Shown piece after piece: positions 53,174-61,286 of a DNA stretch of 64,000 bases; position 1 is the first letter of the stretch, and each line of letters begins with the position of its first letter. The notes under the pieces were generated by a model. It saw nothing but the letters and a program-made list of their open reading frames with translations, was not told the DNA's origin and made no database searches. Location: NCBI GenBank assembly GCA_016715645.1, contig JADJZR010000028.1:124001-188000 (forward strand), read 5' to 3'. This DNA comes from Elusimicrobiota bacterium (GTDB taxonomy: Bacteria; Elusimicrobiota; Elusimicrobia; FEN-1173). Both the position numbers and the translations under genes were made by a program.

Positions 53174-53200
53174 TCCAGGCTTGTGGGTTTTCGCCGATAA
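53174..53200 (+). promoter_or_regulatory. sigma28-type promoter
   Basis: A perfect GCCGATAA -10 lies at 53193-53200, with a weak -35 (TCCA, 2 of 4) 15 bases upstream. The expected +1 is near 53207, 20 bp before the ATG of the next gene. Confidence 0.55.
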
Positions 53201-53226
53201 TGGGGACGACCAAAGAGGAGGTTGCC

Positions 53227-53652
53227 ATGATCGAGCCGTTTGCCGCCTTGGAGCAGTGCCTGACCAACGAAATCCGATTTTTAAAACGGGCCGTGGCCCA
53301 GGCGGCGGAAGAGGCCATGGTGGTGGGCCAAAGCGGACGATGCCGGTCGGTGGACCTCACCAAACCGCTGACCATTTTAGATGAGGCCCGCCGCGCCGCC
53401 GAAGAAATGGCCGCCCGGGCTTGGATGCAGGGCCCTTCCGGATCACGGGAACGCATTCGCGCCCTCCATTGCAAAGAATTGCGTCAAAAAGTGTCCGCAC
53501 TGTCGGCCCAACTGGCCCGGCTTCAAGAGGGGCAAGTCCATATGCTCACCGGGGGTCATTTTCCCCCGGTGAGGCGGGTTTCCATCGTGCCCGCGGAGGA
53601 ACAGATGTTTGATCTCCGCGGGTCCGTGCGGGTGGCCGGGCTCAAATACTAA
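53227..53652 (+). CDS. Helical orphan protein in the sigma28 regulon
   Basis: The 141-residue product starts at ATG 53227 with AGAGGAGG at 53214-53221. The first two thirds are helical (LEQCLTNEIRFLKRAVAQAA, HCKELRQKVSALSAQLARLQ) and the last part is beta-like. A long hairpin sits in its coding sequence. It is a lone + strand gene between two - strand flagellar blocks with a sigma28 promoter, which suggests a late flagellar export chaperone or a motility accessory. No family is recognised. Confidence 0.6.
   Translation: MIEPFAALEQCLTNEIRFLKRAVAQAAEEAMVVGQSGRCRSVDLTKPLTILDEARRAAEEMAARAWMQGPSGSRERIRALHCKELRQKVSALSAQLARLQEGQVHMLTGGHFPPVRRVSIVPAEEQMFDLRGSVRVAGLKY
53545..53573. repeat. Perfect 11-bp-stem hairpin inside a coding region
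   Basis: CTCACCGGGGG and its exact complement flank a 7-base loop (TCATTTT). It lies within codons about 107-116 of the orphan gene, 80 bp before its stop. It is strong enough to influence RNA stability. Confidence 0.8.
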
Positions 53653-53667
53653 CCGGGATCCCCGGTT
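53651..53667. terminator. Hairpin between convergent genes
   Basis: AACCGGG-ATC-CCCGGTT forms a perfect 7-bp stem overlapping the stop codon of the + strand gene. No T run follows, so it may be a weak or factor-assisted terminator. Confidence 0.4.
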
Positions 53668-53730
53668 GGCACGGGCCTACCGTCACCAGGGAGCTTAACA
53701 GAATTTGCGAGCCCTCCTGGACGGAAATGC

Positions 53731-55077
53731 TCAGTCAAACGAAAATTTTAGGCTAAGTATGATGTTCTGATCCAACCAATCGCCCCATTGAGTTAGAAGT
53801 TTAATAACCGCGTCCTCAACGGCTTGATCCGCCGTTGCGCCGAACCCTTCGGCGGTCCGGGTTGACGCGGCCGACTTTTTTTTGCCCGCTTCTTGAACTT
53901 CCAGCGCCGCCTTCACCCGGGCCCGGTACACCGGGCCGTCTGGATTTTTTGTCACCGCCGCCGTTAGGCGCAAGATCACGGACACATCCGCCGTGTCGGT
54001 GTCGTCGGTTGGGAGGCGAATGTCCCAGGGCCATTTTTGAAGGCGGGTGAAGGCGTCGGTTTCAATGGCGCGGTTGATTTTTTCGGACGATCCCGACACA
54101 ATTAAAAGAGCCGATTTTCGCCTGTGAAATGATCGGCGGCACGAGGGGCTTTCTTGTCCGCTCGGCGAAACAACCCATTGCGACGTTTTATTGAAAAGGT
54201 CCACCACGGGGGTAAACGTGGCTTCGCCGGTCCCGTTGGTCTGTGACTGTTCAACGGGTCCGGTCGGTCGATGGGCCCATCGAGCTTGGAGTGGAAATCC
54301 CGACAGGCTAGCTTTTCGCGTTCCGGCCCATGTCGCTTGAACTCGGACGGGACCCGAATATCGGCCCCGGGAATCAAAATACAAGGGGTCCTTGTCACAA
54401 CGCAATTTCAACGAACGAAGGATATCGTTTTGAAATGAACGGGCCCAGTCCCACAGGGTGTGCGATCGCCCCTTTTCACCCGCGTCGATGTCGAGGGAGA
54501 GGTCGGCGAACACATCGGAGCGCCGGGCCAATAATTCGTTAAGGGATGTAAAGCAATTTCCAATCCGGCCTTGATTAAATTCTGTGCGCGCCCTGTGGGC
54601 CAAACCCAACAGAGTGTCTTTCTGTTGTTGAAGGTCTCGCCGAACCTGTTCGTCGTACTGGGCGCGCCGCACGCCCACGCGGCAGGTGATGTTTCCCCGA
54701 CGGGGGTGATGGAGAACAAATTCTTCCTTGTCCAACCGAACCGAGGCCAATTGGGCGTAGGCGTTCACGCGGGATTCCAAGGATTGGGTGGTTGTTCCGT
54801 TCGACTGGCCCAGCACGTCGGCCAAGGCGGTTTGAATCGTAACCCGAGCGTTCAGGGCCAAATCACCCAAGGCCCGAGCTTTGGCTTGTTCTCGGGCCCG
54901 CCCCGGATCGGGTCCCATCTCCGCCCATCCTTCCCCGAGCAAATAGCCCTCCGTGGGCCAGGGGGACTTTCGTCCCCCGCTTTCCACTTTGGTTGTAATA
55001 AAAGCCAGGATAATCAGGCCACCCCACGTGGCAACCGATGCTGATTTCCCGAACGAAACAAAAAAACGGGGGTTCAA
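53731..55077 (-). CDS. Membrane-anchored protein with LPP20-like domain
   Basis: The 448-residue product starts at TTG 55077, overlapping the kinase stop (TTGA); the longer frame lies inside the kinase. An N-terminal helix (WGGLIILAFITTK) anchors it. A domain near 55-110 (EGWAEMGPDPGRAREQAKAR, ALGDLALNARVTIQTALADV) resembles LPP20/FlgP-type lipoproteins, though no lipobox is seen. The C-terminal region has another domain with VSVILRLTAAVTKNPDGPVY and TAEGFGATADQAVEDAVIKL. Being next to flagellar genes, it may be an envelope accessory of the motor. Confidence 0.5.
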   Translation of the reverse strand: MNPRFFVSFGKSASVATWGGLIILAFITTKVESGGRKSPWPTEGYLLGEGWAEMGPDPGRAREQAKARALGDLALNARVTIQTALADVLGQSNGTTTQSLESRVNAYAQLASVRLDKEEFVLHHPRRGNITCRVGVRRAQYDEQVRRDLQQQKDTLLGLAHRARTEFNQGRIGNCFTSLNELLARRSDVFADLSLDIDAGEKGRSHTLWDWARSFQNDILRSLKLRCDKDPLYFDSRGRYSGPVRVQATWAGTRKASLSGFPLQARWAHRPTGPVEQSQTNGTGEATFTPVVDLFNKTSQWVVSPSGQESPSCRRSFHRRKSALLIVSGSSEKINRAIETDAFTRLQKWPWDIRLPTDDTDTADVSVILRLTAAVTKNPDGPVYRARVKAALEVQEAGKKKSAASTRTAEGFGATADQAVEDAVIKLLTQWGDWLDQNIILSLKFSFD

Positions 55078-55943
55078 TGGGCGGGAGAAGGCCTGGACGG
55101 GTTGGGAAACCGGAGCGTCACCGTGGCGCCGAAATCCGGATTGTTTTCGATGGTCAAGGACCCGCCGTGGACATGCATCATCCAACGGGCCAAGGCCAGG
55201 CCCATGCCCCGATGGCCGCTCTTGGTGGAAAAGTAGGGCTGAAACGCGAGTTCTTTGGCGTCAGGGGACAGCCCCGTGCCCGAATCAATGAGGCGAACCG
55301 CCACTTGACCTTCTTCGCGGGCGGTTTGAACCAACAGCTGGGCAGCGGGAGTTTTCGTTTCGCTATCGGCGGCGGAGGGGATCATGGCTTCTAAGGCGTT
55401 TTTTGTGATGGACTCAAACACGGTATCCAGCAGGGCGGGGTCGGCCAAAATAAGGGGGATCGACCCGTCCATCCGCCTCGTGAGTGCCACGTGGTGCCAC
55501 GCAGGGTCGCGGCGAAGGCCGTTTAAAAATTCGCCGATGAGCAAGTTGAGGTCGAGATGTTTCGGATGAATGTCAGGCCGCTGGGTGAGTTGGACCAAAT
55601 CTTTGACGATTTCCGTTATGTGTTGGGCTCCTCGCTCGGCCAGTGACAGCATTTCCCGGGTTGGGCCTGGAAGCATTTGTTGCAGGCTGAGTTCCAATCC
55701 GCCCTTGAGAGCGCACAACCCGCTTCGCAATTTGTGGGCCACGCCCCGACCCACGTCTTCGAAGTTGCGGGTGGGTTCCTCAAAAATCGTGAAAGGAAAA
55801 ACGGATTCAACGACGTTGGTTCCGCTCATGAAAAAGGGTTCCGCCAGCGGGGTCAGTTTCCAATTCTTGGCCGGAGCAAGCGCGTGGCCTCGTCGGGCAA
55901 GACGAGGAAGGGAAAGATGTTTGCGATCAGGATGTGGGGCCAT
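55074..55943 (-). CDS. Soluble histidine kinase
   Basis: The 289-residue protein starts at ATG 55943 with TAGGAGGA just upstream. It has an atypical H-box (GRGVAHKLRSGLCALKGGLE), an N box (ESITKNALEAM), a G1 box (RLIDSGTGLSPDA) and a G2 box (SGHRGMGLALARWMMHVHGG). No receiver, PAS or membrane segment is visible. It is coupled to its neighbours on both sides, so it may be regulated by the adjacent membrane protein. The cognate regulator is unknown. Confidence 0.75.
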   Translation of the reverse strand: MAPHPDRKHLSLPRLARRGHALAPAKNWKLTPLAEPFFMSGTNVVESVFPFTIFEEPTRNFEDVGRGVAHKLRSGLCALKGGLELSLQQMLPGPTREMLSLAERGAQHITEIVKDLVQLTQRPDIHPKHLDLNLLIGEFLNGLRRDPAWHHVALTRRMDGSIPLILADPALLDTVFESITKNALEAMIPSAADSETKTPAAQLLVQTAREEGQVAVRLIDSGTGLSPDAKELAFQPYFSTKSGHRGMGLALARWMMHVHGGSLTIENNPDFGATVTLRFPNPSRPSPAH

Positions 55944-56586
55944 GGGTTCCTCCTATCGAACAAGCGGTGCGGCGCGGCCACAGGCTCAAAAACGCCAGCG
56001 CGCCCAATGGAGCCGCGGCCGCGAAGAGAGCGCCTTTCAGAAGTTCCCGGCGCCGTTGCCGTTGAGCGTGGGCGCGCGGATGCACAAACCGCGTGGTCGC
56101 CTGCACTCCATCGCCGCTCACGCCCGTGCGAACGGCCTGAATCGTCAATTCCACTTCGTCGGGGCTGTCCAGTTGTTGCCACTGGGCATACAAATGGACG
56201 TCGGGTACAGAAGAAGCCAACCGGTCCGACGAAACGGCCCCTCTGTTGGTTTCCAAAAGTCGGGCCGTTTCGGCCACGGACTTTTTACGAACCTCGTCCG
56301 AAAAGAGAAAGGTTTTAAATCCTGTGGATAAACGGGCGTTAAGAAAGGGCGGGAGATTTTCAAAAAACGGATCGGATACAGGGCCTTGGACAACAGCGAT
56401 TTCCTTAGCGGATCGGTCTAAATTTTTGGATCGTGCGGCGTCCACCAGATCCGCGCAAAGCCGTTCCAGGGCCGATTCCGGAGTGGGGGGAATCGATCGG
56501 GTTAGGCGATAAAGCCCGTAGGCCTCAAAAGCCAGTATCGGCCCGGCCAACACCAACAAAACGCCCACCACCGTTCGCAGTTCCAT
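55927..56586 (-). CDS. Membrane protein with FlgO-like periplasmic domain
   Basis: The 219-residue product has a helix at each end (about 5-25 and 185-205) and a periplasmic stretch with LDRSAKEIAVVQGP, LPPFLNARLSTGFKTFLFSD and SVPDVHLYAQWQQL. The order of elements recalls FlgO/CsgG-type domains, but similarity is faint. It overlaps the kinase by 17 bp. The C-terminal helix is followed by a short basic tail. Confidence 0.5.
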   Translation of the reverse strand: MELRTVVGVLLVLAGPILAFEAYGLYRLTRSIPPTPESALERLCADLVDAARSKNLDRSAKEIAVVQGPVSDPFFENLPPFLNARLSTGFKTFLFSDEVRKKSVAETARLLETNRGAVSSDRLASSVPDVHLYAQWQQLDSPDEVELTIQAVRTGVSGDGVQATTRFVHPRAHAQRQRRRELLKGALFAAAAPLGALAFLSLWPRRTACSIGGTHGPTS

Positions 56587-56663
56587 AAGGCAATAGATGG
56601 GGTTGCAATTTTCATGCCAACGGATTGTTGGTCAATGCGGACGGAGGGTTCGAAATTGAGTCT

Positions 56664-56834
56664 CTTTAGCCCTCCGAAGGAGTCGACGAGCGAAAAAAGA
56701 ATTCCCTTCTCCTCTTGGGAGAAGGTGCCGCGAAGCGGCGGATGAGGGATGTGTCGTTCTATCGTCGGAAATGAAATCCCTCACCCTCCCCTCTCCCAAG
56801 AGAGGAGAGGGAAAATAATTTCGGAGGGCTAAAG
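56664..56834. repeat. Long imperfect palindrome, MITE/REP-like
   Basis: The ends CTTTAGCCCTCCGAA (56664-56678) and TTCGGAGGGCTAAAG (56820-56834) are perfect 15-bp inverted repeats. Inside, a TTCCCTTCTCCTCTTGGGAG stretch pairs with a CTCCCAAGAG-AGGAGAGGGAA stretch. The 274-bp gap 56587-56860 holds no gene. The structure suggests a non-autonomous element or a dispersed intergenic repeat. Confidence 0.75.
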
Positions 56835-56860
56835 TAATACTCGAAATTTGGCTGATCGTT

Positions 56861-57694
56861 TTATGGAGCCGGTCGGTAAAGGCGGCAGGGGCCGTTGGAG
56901 TCCGCTCTGAATCCGTGTGAAGGATCCACCGTTTCGTTTTCGCCCAAGATTAAATAGCCGTCGGGTCTCATCGCCCGTTTGATTTTTCCCAGAACGTCGG
57001 CCCGTCGATTCGGCTCAAAGTAGCTGAGAACGTTGCGAACCATCACCACGTCGGCTTCGGGATACGGTGCCCCCGGATCGGCCAGGTTCAGCTTTTGGAA
57101 CGACACATTTTTCTTAAGGGTTTTTATAACGTGCCAATTGTTGTCACGTTTCTCAAAATAATCCACCAGCCGCGAGGCGGGTAAACCACAATTGATGTCG
57201 AATTGGGAATAAACGCCGCTTTCGGCAGTGCGAAGGCTGCGGCTCGATAGATCGGAGCCGATAACCTGATAAGCCCAACCAAAACAGTTTGCTAAGGCCC
57301 GGTCGGCGGAGATGGCGAGACTGTAGGCCTCCTGCCCCGTGGAACAGCCCGCGCTCCACAAGGTGAGGCGGTGGGTGCGGGACGGTTGGTCGGCCAGCCA
57401 GGGGATGATAGTTTTTTCCAATTGGTCAAAGATGCGGCACCCGCCGAAAAAGGAGGTGTCTGAAACCGCCAGGCTCTCCACCACGCTCAGATGCAGCGCT
57501 CCTTCCGGCAACTTGCGCAATCGGGCGACCAACTCTTCGATGGTTCCCACTTTTTCCCGAAACAAGAGGTCCATCACCCGAGGATCCGACACCAAACTGC
57601 GTTCTTTTTCTAATACAAACCCCCCGATTCGACGGGTTAAATCTCCCAGATAGTCGATTTGGCCTGTTCCTGTTTCCCAAACGGGTGGCGTCAT
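56861..57694 (-). CDS. cheR: Chemoreceptor methyltransferase CheR
   Basis: The 277-residue protein has an N-terminal helical domain and a SAM-dependent methyltransferase domain (LTLWSAGCSTGQEAYSLAIS, VIGSDLSSRSLRTAESGVYS, DVVMVRNVLSYF, GYLILGENETV). The substrate-site motif usually reading T-x-F-F-R is T-S-F-F-G. It methylates chemoreceptor glutamates using S-adenosylmethionine. No cheB is encoded nearby. Confidence 0.9.
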   Translation of the reverse strand: MTPPVWETGTGQIDYLGDLTRRIGGFVLEKERSLVSDPRVMDLLFREKVGTIEELVARLRKLPEGALHLSVVESLAVSDTSFFGGCRIFDQLEKTIIPWLADQPSRTHRLTLWSAGCSTGQEAYSLAISADRALANCFGWAYQVIGSDLSSRSLRTAESGVYSQFDINCGLPASRLVDYFEKRDNNWHVIKTLKKNVSFQKLNLADPGAPYPEADVVMVRNVLSYFEPNRRADVLGKIKRAMRPDGYLILGENETVDPSHGFRADSNGPCRLYRPAP

Positions 57695-57703
57695 AAATTG
57701 TCC

Positions 57704-58069
57704 TTAGGCGAACCCCAACAGGGCCAACTTTTCCCGCAGGGTCCGTTGTGTAATGGGTTTCATCAAATATTCTTTGGCGCCCAATTCGAGGGCGGTGACC
57801 ACGTCGTTCATTTCGTTGAGGCCCGTCAGCATCATCACGGGAATGGAAGCCACGGCGGCATCGGCCTGTTTCTTTTTAAGAAACCCCGCGCCGTCCAACA
57901 CCGGCATGCGCCAATCCAAAAGCACCACATCCACGCCCAACGGATCGTTCAATTGGTTCAGGCCGTCTTGACCGTTCACCGCTTCGGACGTTTCAAATCC
58001 CAATCGGCCCATCATCAGAGCCAACAACCGCCGCACATCTTCTTCGTCGTCAATAACCAGAGCGCGCAT
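57704..58069 (-). CDS. CheY-like response regulator
   Basis: The 121-residue lone receiver has the acidic pair (LVIDDEEDVRRLL), the phosphoacceptor in VVLLDWRMPVLDG, the Thr in MMLTGLN and the Lys in YLMKPIT. It is one of two CheY-like proteins in this cluster. It lies between cheX and cheR, 9 bp each side. Confidence 0.85.
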   Translation of the reverse strand: MRALVIDDEEDVRRLLALMMGRLGFETSEAVNGQDGLNQLNDPLGVDVVLLDWRMPVLDGAGFLKKKQADAAVASIPVMMLTGLNEMNDVVTALELGAKEYLMKPITQRTLREKLALLGFA

Positions 58070-58078
58070 GGATCTCCT

Positions 58079-58564
58079 TTAAGCCGCCGCAACGGGAGCC
58101 AGGTGCGCGTCCACAATGCACCCGTCGTTGTTGACCCGAAACGACAACGACACGCCTCCGTTTTGACTGGCGGTTTTGTTGTCCGCGGGTGAAATATTTT
58201 CCGGCAAAGAAATGTCAAAGTCCATTCCCACGGCCTGCAAATTGTTCCGAATTCCCCCCGCAATCATGTTGGCCACTTCGGCCACCACTTCTTTCATGCG
58301 TTGGTCGCTGGCGGCTTCTTCCGGTCCGTACACCGACGCGGCCAACGCTTTCGCGATGGGCGGCGACAAGGTCACCGCCACCTGGCCCGACACGTCCCGG
58401 GAAAAGCGAACCACCGCGCAAAAGCCCGGGTTTAAAATCCCGTTGCCGTCCGGTTGTCGCCCTCCTTCCACGCACACGGAAAACATTTTAAACATGTCGG
58501 TGGTGGCACCCATGACGGCTTGGGTCAATGTGGTCCGGTCCACACCCTCTTTCGAGGCCGTCAT
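58079..58564 (-). CDS. cheX: CheX/CheC-family CheY-P phosphatase
   Basis: The 161-residue protein has the E-x-x-N active-site helix (MKEVVAEVANMIAGGIRNNL) once, as in CheX, and a beta segment FRVNNDGCIVDAHL. It removes phosphate from CheY. It overlaps the upstream cheY gene by 4 bp. Confidence 0.82.
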   Translation of the reverse strand: MTASKEGVDRTTLTQAVMGATTDMFKMFSVCVEGGRQPDGNGILNPGFCAVVRFSRDVSGQVAVTLSPPIAKALAASVYGPEEAASDQRMKEVVAEVANMIAGGIRNNLQAVGMDFDISLPENISPADNKTASQNGGVSLSFRVNNDGCIVDAHLAPVAAA

Positions 58565-58947
58565 GGCTTGGCCGCCATTTTAAGTGCGGCCAAGTCCATG
58601 CCCCGTTCAATATCCGCCGCGGTAAACGGCTTAACGACATACCGGTCGGCCCCCTGTTCCAGGGCCTGTTCCATTTTCGCCATGGTCCCTTCCGTGGTGA
58701 CCATCAAAATAGGAACATGTTTGGGCGTTTTAATTTTGCGTGCCTCTATGAGAAAGTCGAGTCCGTTCATGCCGGGCATGTTCCAGTCACACAAAACCCA
58801 ATCAATCCCGCCGGCTTTAAATTGTTTCAACGCGTCTTTTCCCTCGCCGGCCTGGGCAATTTCCGCCGTTTTGTATTTCGTTTCGCTGAGCGCTTTTATG
58901 ACGGCTTGCCGCATAAACGGCGAGTCATCCACCACTAATATCTTCAT
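58561..58947 (-). CDS. cheY: Chemotaxis response regulator CheY
   Basis: The product is 128 residues from ATG 58947, chosen because GGAGGTG precedes it; an ATG at 58965 would place this SD inside the gene. It has KILVVDDSPFMRQAVIKAL, the phosphoacceptor in DWVLCDWNMPGMNG, TTEGT and VVKPFT, matching CheY. It binds the motor switch when phosphorylated. It is the first gene of the cheY-cheX-cheY-cheR set. Confidence 0.88.
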   Translation of the reverse strand: MKILVVDDSPFMRQAVIKALSETKYKTAEIAQAGEGKDALKQFKAGGIDWVLCDWNMPGMNGLDFLIEARKIKTPKHVPILMVTTEGTMAKMEQALEQGADRYVVKPFTAADIERGMDLAALKMAAKP

Positions 58948-59042
58948 GGTCGCACCTCCGAACACACTGGAAAGTCAAAATCAATTTTTTTAGACCTCAT
59001 GTTTTAGGCAGAAATGTCGGCCCAGCCACTCCATCCCACCCA

Positions 59043-61132
59043 TTAAAATTCCTTAAAAACATCTTTTCCATCCGTGTCAGTTGAGAACAGGGGCGATGTC
59101 TTATGCGGTTTCCCCGGCTTGGATTTTGCCGAAGCCGCTAGGCCGGTCTCTGAACGGGTCGGTTTGTCCGTCAAGTGCGGGGAAGAAGGCGATCGTCCCG
59201 CGGAGGAGGACCCTCCGCCAATTTTAAAACCGTTCACCATGGCCTTCATTTCTTGGGCCTGGGCGCTCAACTCTTCCGACGCGCTGGCGGACTCTTCGCT
59301 GTTGGCGGCGTTTTGTTGGGTCAACTGGTTCATCTGTTCCATGGCGGTGTTCACCTGGCCGACGCCCGTGCTTTGTTGATCGGAGGCGGCGGCAATCTCC
59401 GCCATCACTTCGCTGACCCGCTTGGCGTTGTTGTTAATTTCCTCTAAGTTTTTCATCACTTCCTGATTGATCGACACGCCGTTTTCAGCATTTTTAACGG
59501 ACCCTTCAATCATGTCGGCGGTGTTCTTGGCGGCCTCGGCGGAGCGCATGGCCAGGTTGCGCACTTCTTCGGCCACCACGGCGAACCCTTTGCCCGCTTC
59601 ACCGGCCCGAGCGGCTTCGACCGCGGCGTTCAAGGCCAACAGGTTGGTCTGGAACGCGATTTCGTCGATGGTCTTGATGATCTTGGCGGTGTCGTCTGAC
59701 GACTTTTTAATCAGGTCCATGGCGGCGGAGAGACGGCCCATGCTGTTGACGCCGTTTTCGGCGGACGTTTTGGTGGCTTCGGCGATGCCGCGGGCCTCTT
59801 TGGCGTTGGCGGCGTTTTGGCGAGTCATGGCGTTCATTTCCTGGAGACTGCTGGATACTTCTTCCAGGCTGGACGCTTGCTGGCTGGTGCCCTGGGCGAG
59901 GGACTGGGCGCCGGTGCCGATCTGGCCGGCGGCGGAGGCGATCTGGTCAGCGCCCACGGCCACCTGTTGGAGCGACTGGTCCAACGTTTCCGCGGCGGCG
60001 TTGACGGCCTCTTTGACTTTGGCGTGGTCGCCCTTGTAGTCGCCGGTCACCCGGGCGGTCATGTCTTTGTCCGCCAGTCGTTCGAGGCCGGGCGTCTTGC
60101 ACCGGGGCTATCACCGCGTCCAGCGTGTCGTTGACGCCCTGAACAATGTCGCGGTAGCCCCCTTGAAACTTGCTGGCCTCGCCCCGGGCCGACAGATGGC
60201 CGTTCAGAGCGGACGATGTTAATGTTCGCAGTGTGTCAACCAGCCCATTCAAGTTGGATTGAAGTTTTTGAAGGGATTTACCCAATGTGTCGTTTGGTCC
60301 CGAGGGAGAGATCGTTATGCCAAGATTTCCGTTGGCGAGGCAAACGACCGCCTTCTCTTTTATCTCTAGGGTTTCAACCACCTTTTGAAAAGACCGGCCC
60401 AAATCGCCCATTTCGTTTCGTCCATAATTGAATATGGAAACGAGAGTTGTCCCTTCCGCGATCTTTTTTGCAATCTGTGTCAGTTCGCCCAACGGACGCG
60501 AAATTTTGCGCCCGACGAAATGGCTGAAGAGAAGGGCGACAACTAAACCTAATCCAAGAGAGGACGGCCACGTTTCTTGTTTCCGTTGCGTGCTCATGCA
60601 CTTTCATTTTTTGGGATTCCGCTTCATTTAAAATGATCCCTCGAACCGCGGCCAATTCACGACGAATAGCGGTTTTGTGGGATTCCATGTCCCCATAAAA
60701 AAATGCCGTTGCCCCGGTTCTGTCCCCGCTGGCAAGTTTTGATTCCAAGGTAACCGCAGACTCATGCAACTTTTTGTGCGGGGCTTCAATGGACGCAAGC
60801 CGTGCGGCCAGTTGTGGGAGTGATTGCTCTGCTTTTCCCCTTCCTTCGCCGTAATACCACTTTCCGAATTTACAAAGACGATGGTCTTTTTGCACCTCCA
60901 CGGTTGTCACCTGAGGGTTCCCCAGGAAAGCTCCGGCTTTACTGAGCCAATCAAGGTGATCAATTTCACGTCCAAGGAACTCTTGAGCCAGACTGTTGCA
61001 CTCGCTACCGACCTTAATATTGCCCGATAAGTCGTTAAGGGACTTCAACTGAATATACCCGGCCACAATAAATATTGAAATCACCCCTAAAAATGAAAGA
61101 GTTAACTTCAAACGGACTTTTATGTTATCCAT
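59043..61132 (-). pseudogene. Chemoreceptor with CZB domain, broken by two frameshifts
   Basis: Start ATG 61132 follows GCAGGAGG. The N-terminal frame has a membrane helix (LTLSFLGVISIFIVAGYIQL) and a CZB zinc-binding domain (HLDWLSK, CKFGKW, then HKKLH). The frame shifts near 60554-60567, giving the second helix, HAMP and linker. It shifts again near 60081-60096, where comparison with the next receptor shows a 5-base loss. The signalling domain continues in the third frame to 59043. The protein cannot be made whole. The CZB group senses zinc, hypochlorite or pH in other bacteria. Confidence 0.8.
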
Positions 61133-61286
61133 CTTTAGGCCTCCTGCGTCAACGGCTCGGGTAATGTCCGACACCGCTTTGCTCTCCCCGCATGTTTGAC
61201 GCGGGAATCCAGCCTGTCAATATCCTCCGCCAACTCGGTTATGGATTCCGGCCAGAACCATGACAACGGAATGACGAGCCCCGATC

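Noticed and set aside
53666..53682. TTGGCACGG as a sigma54 promoter
   Set aside because: There is no GC at -12 and no gene downstream in that direction.
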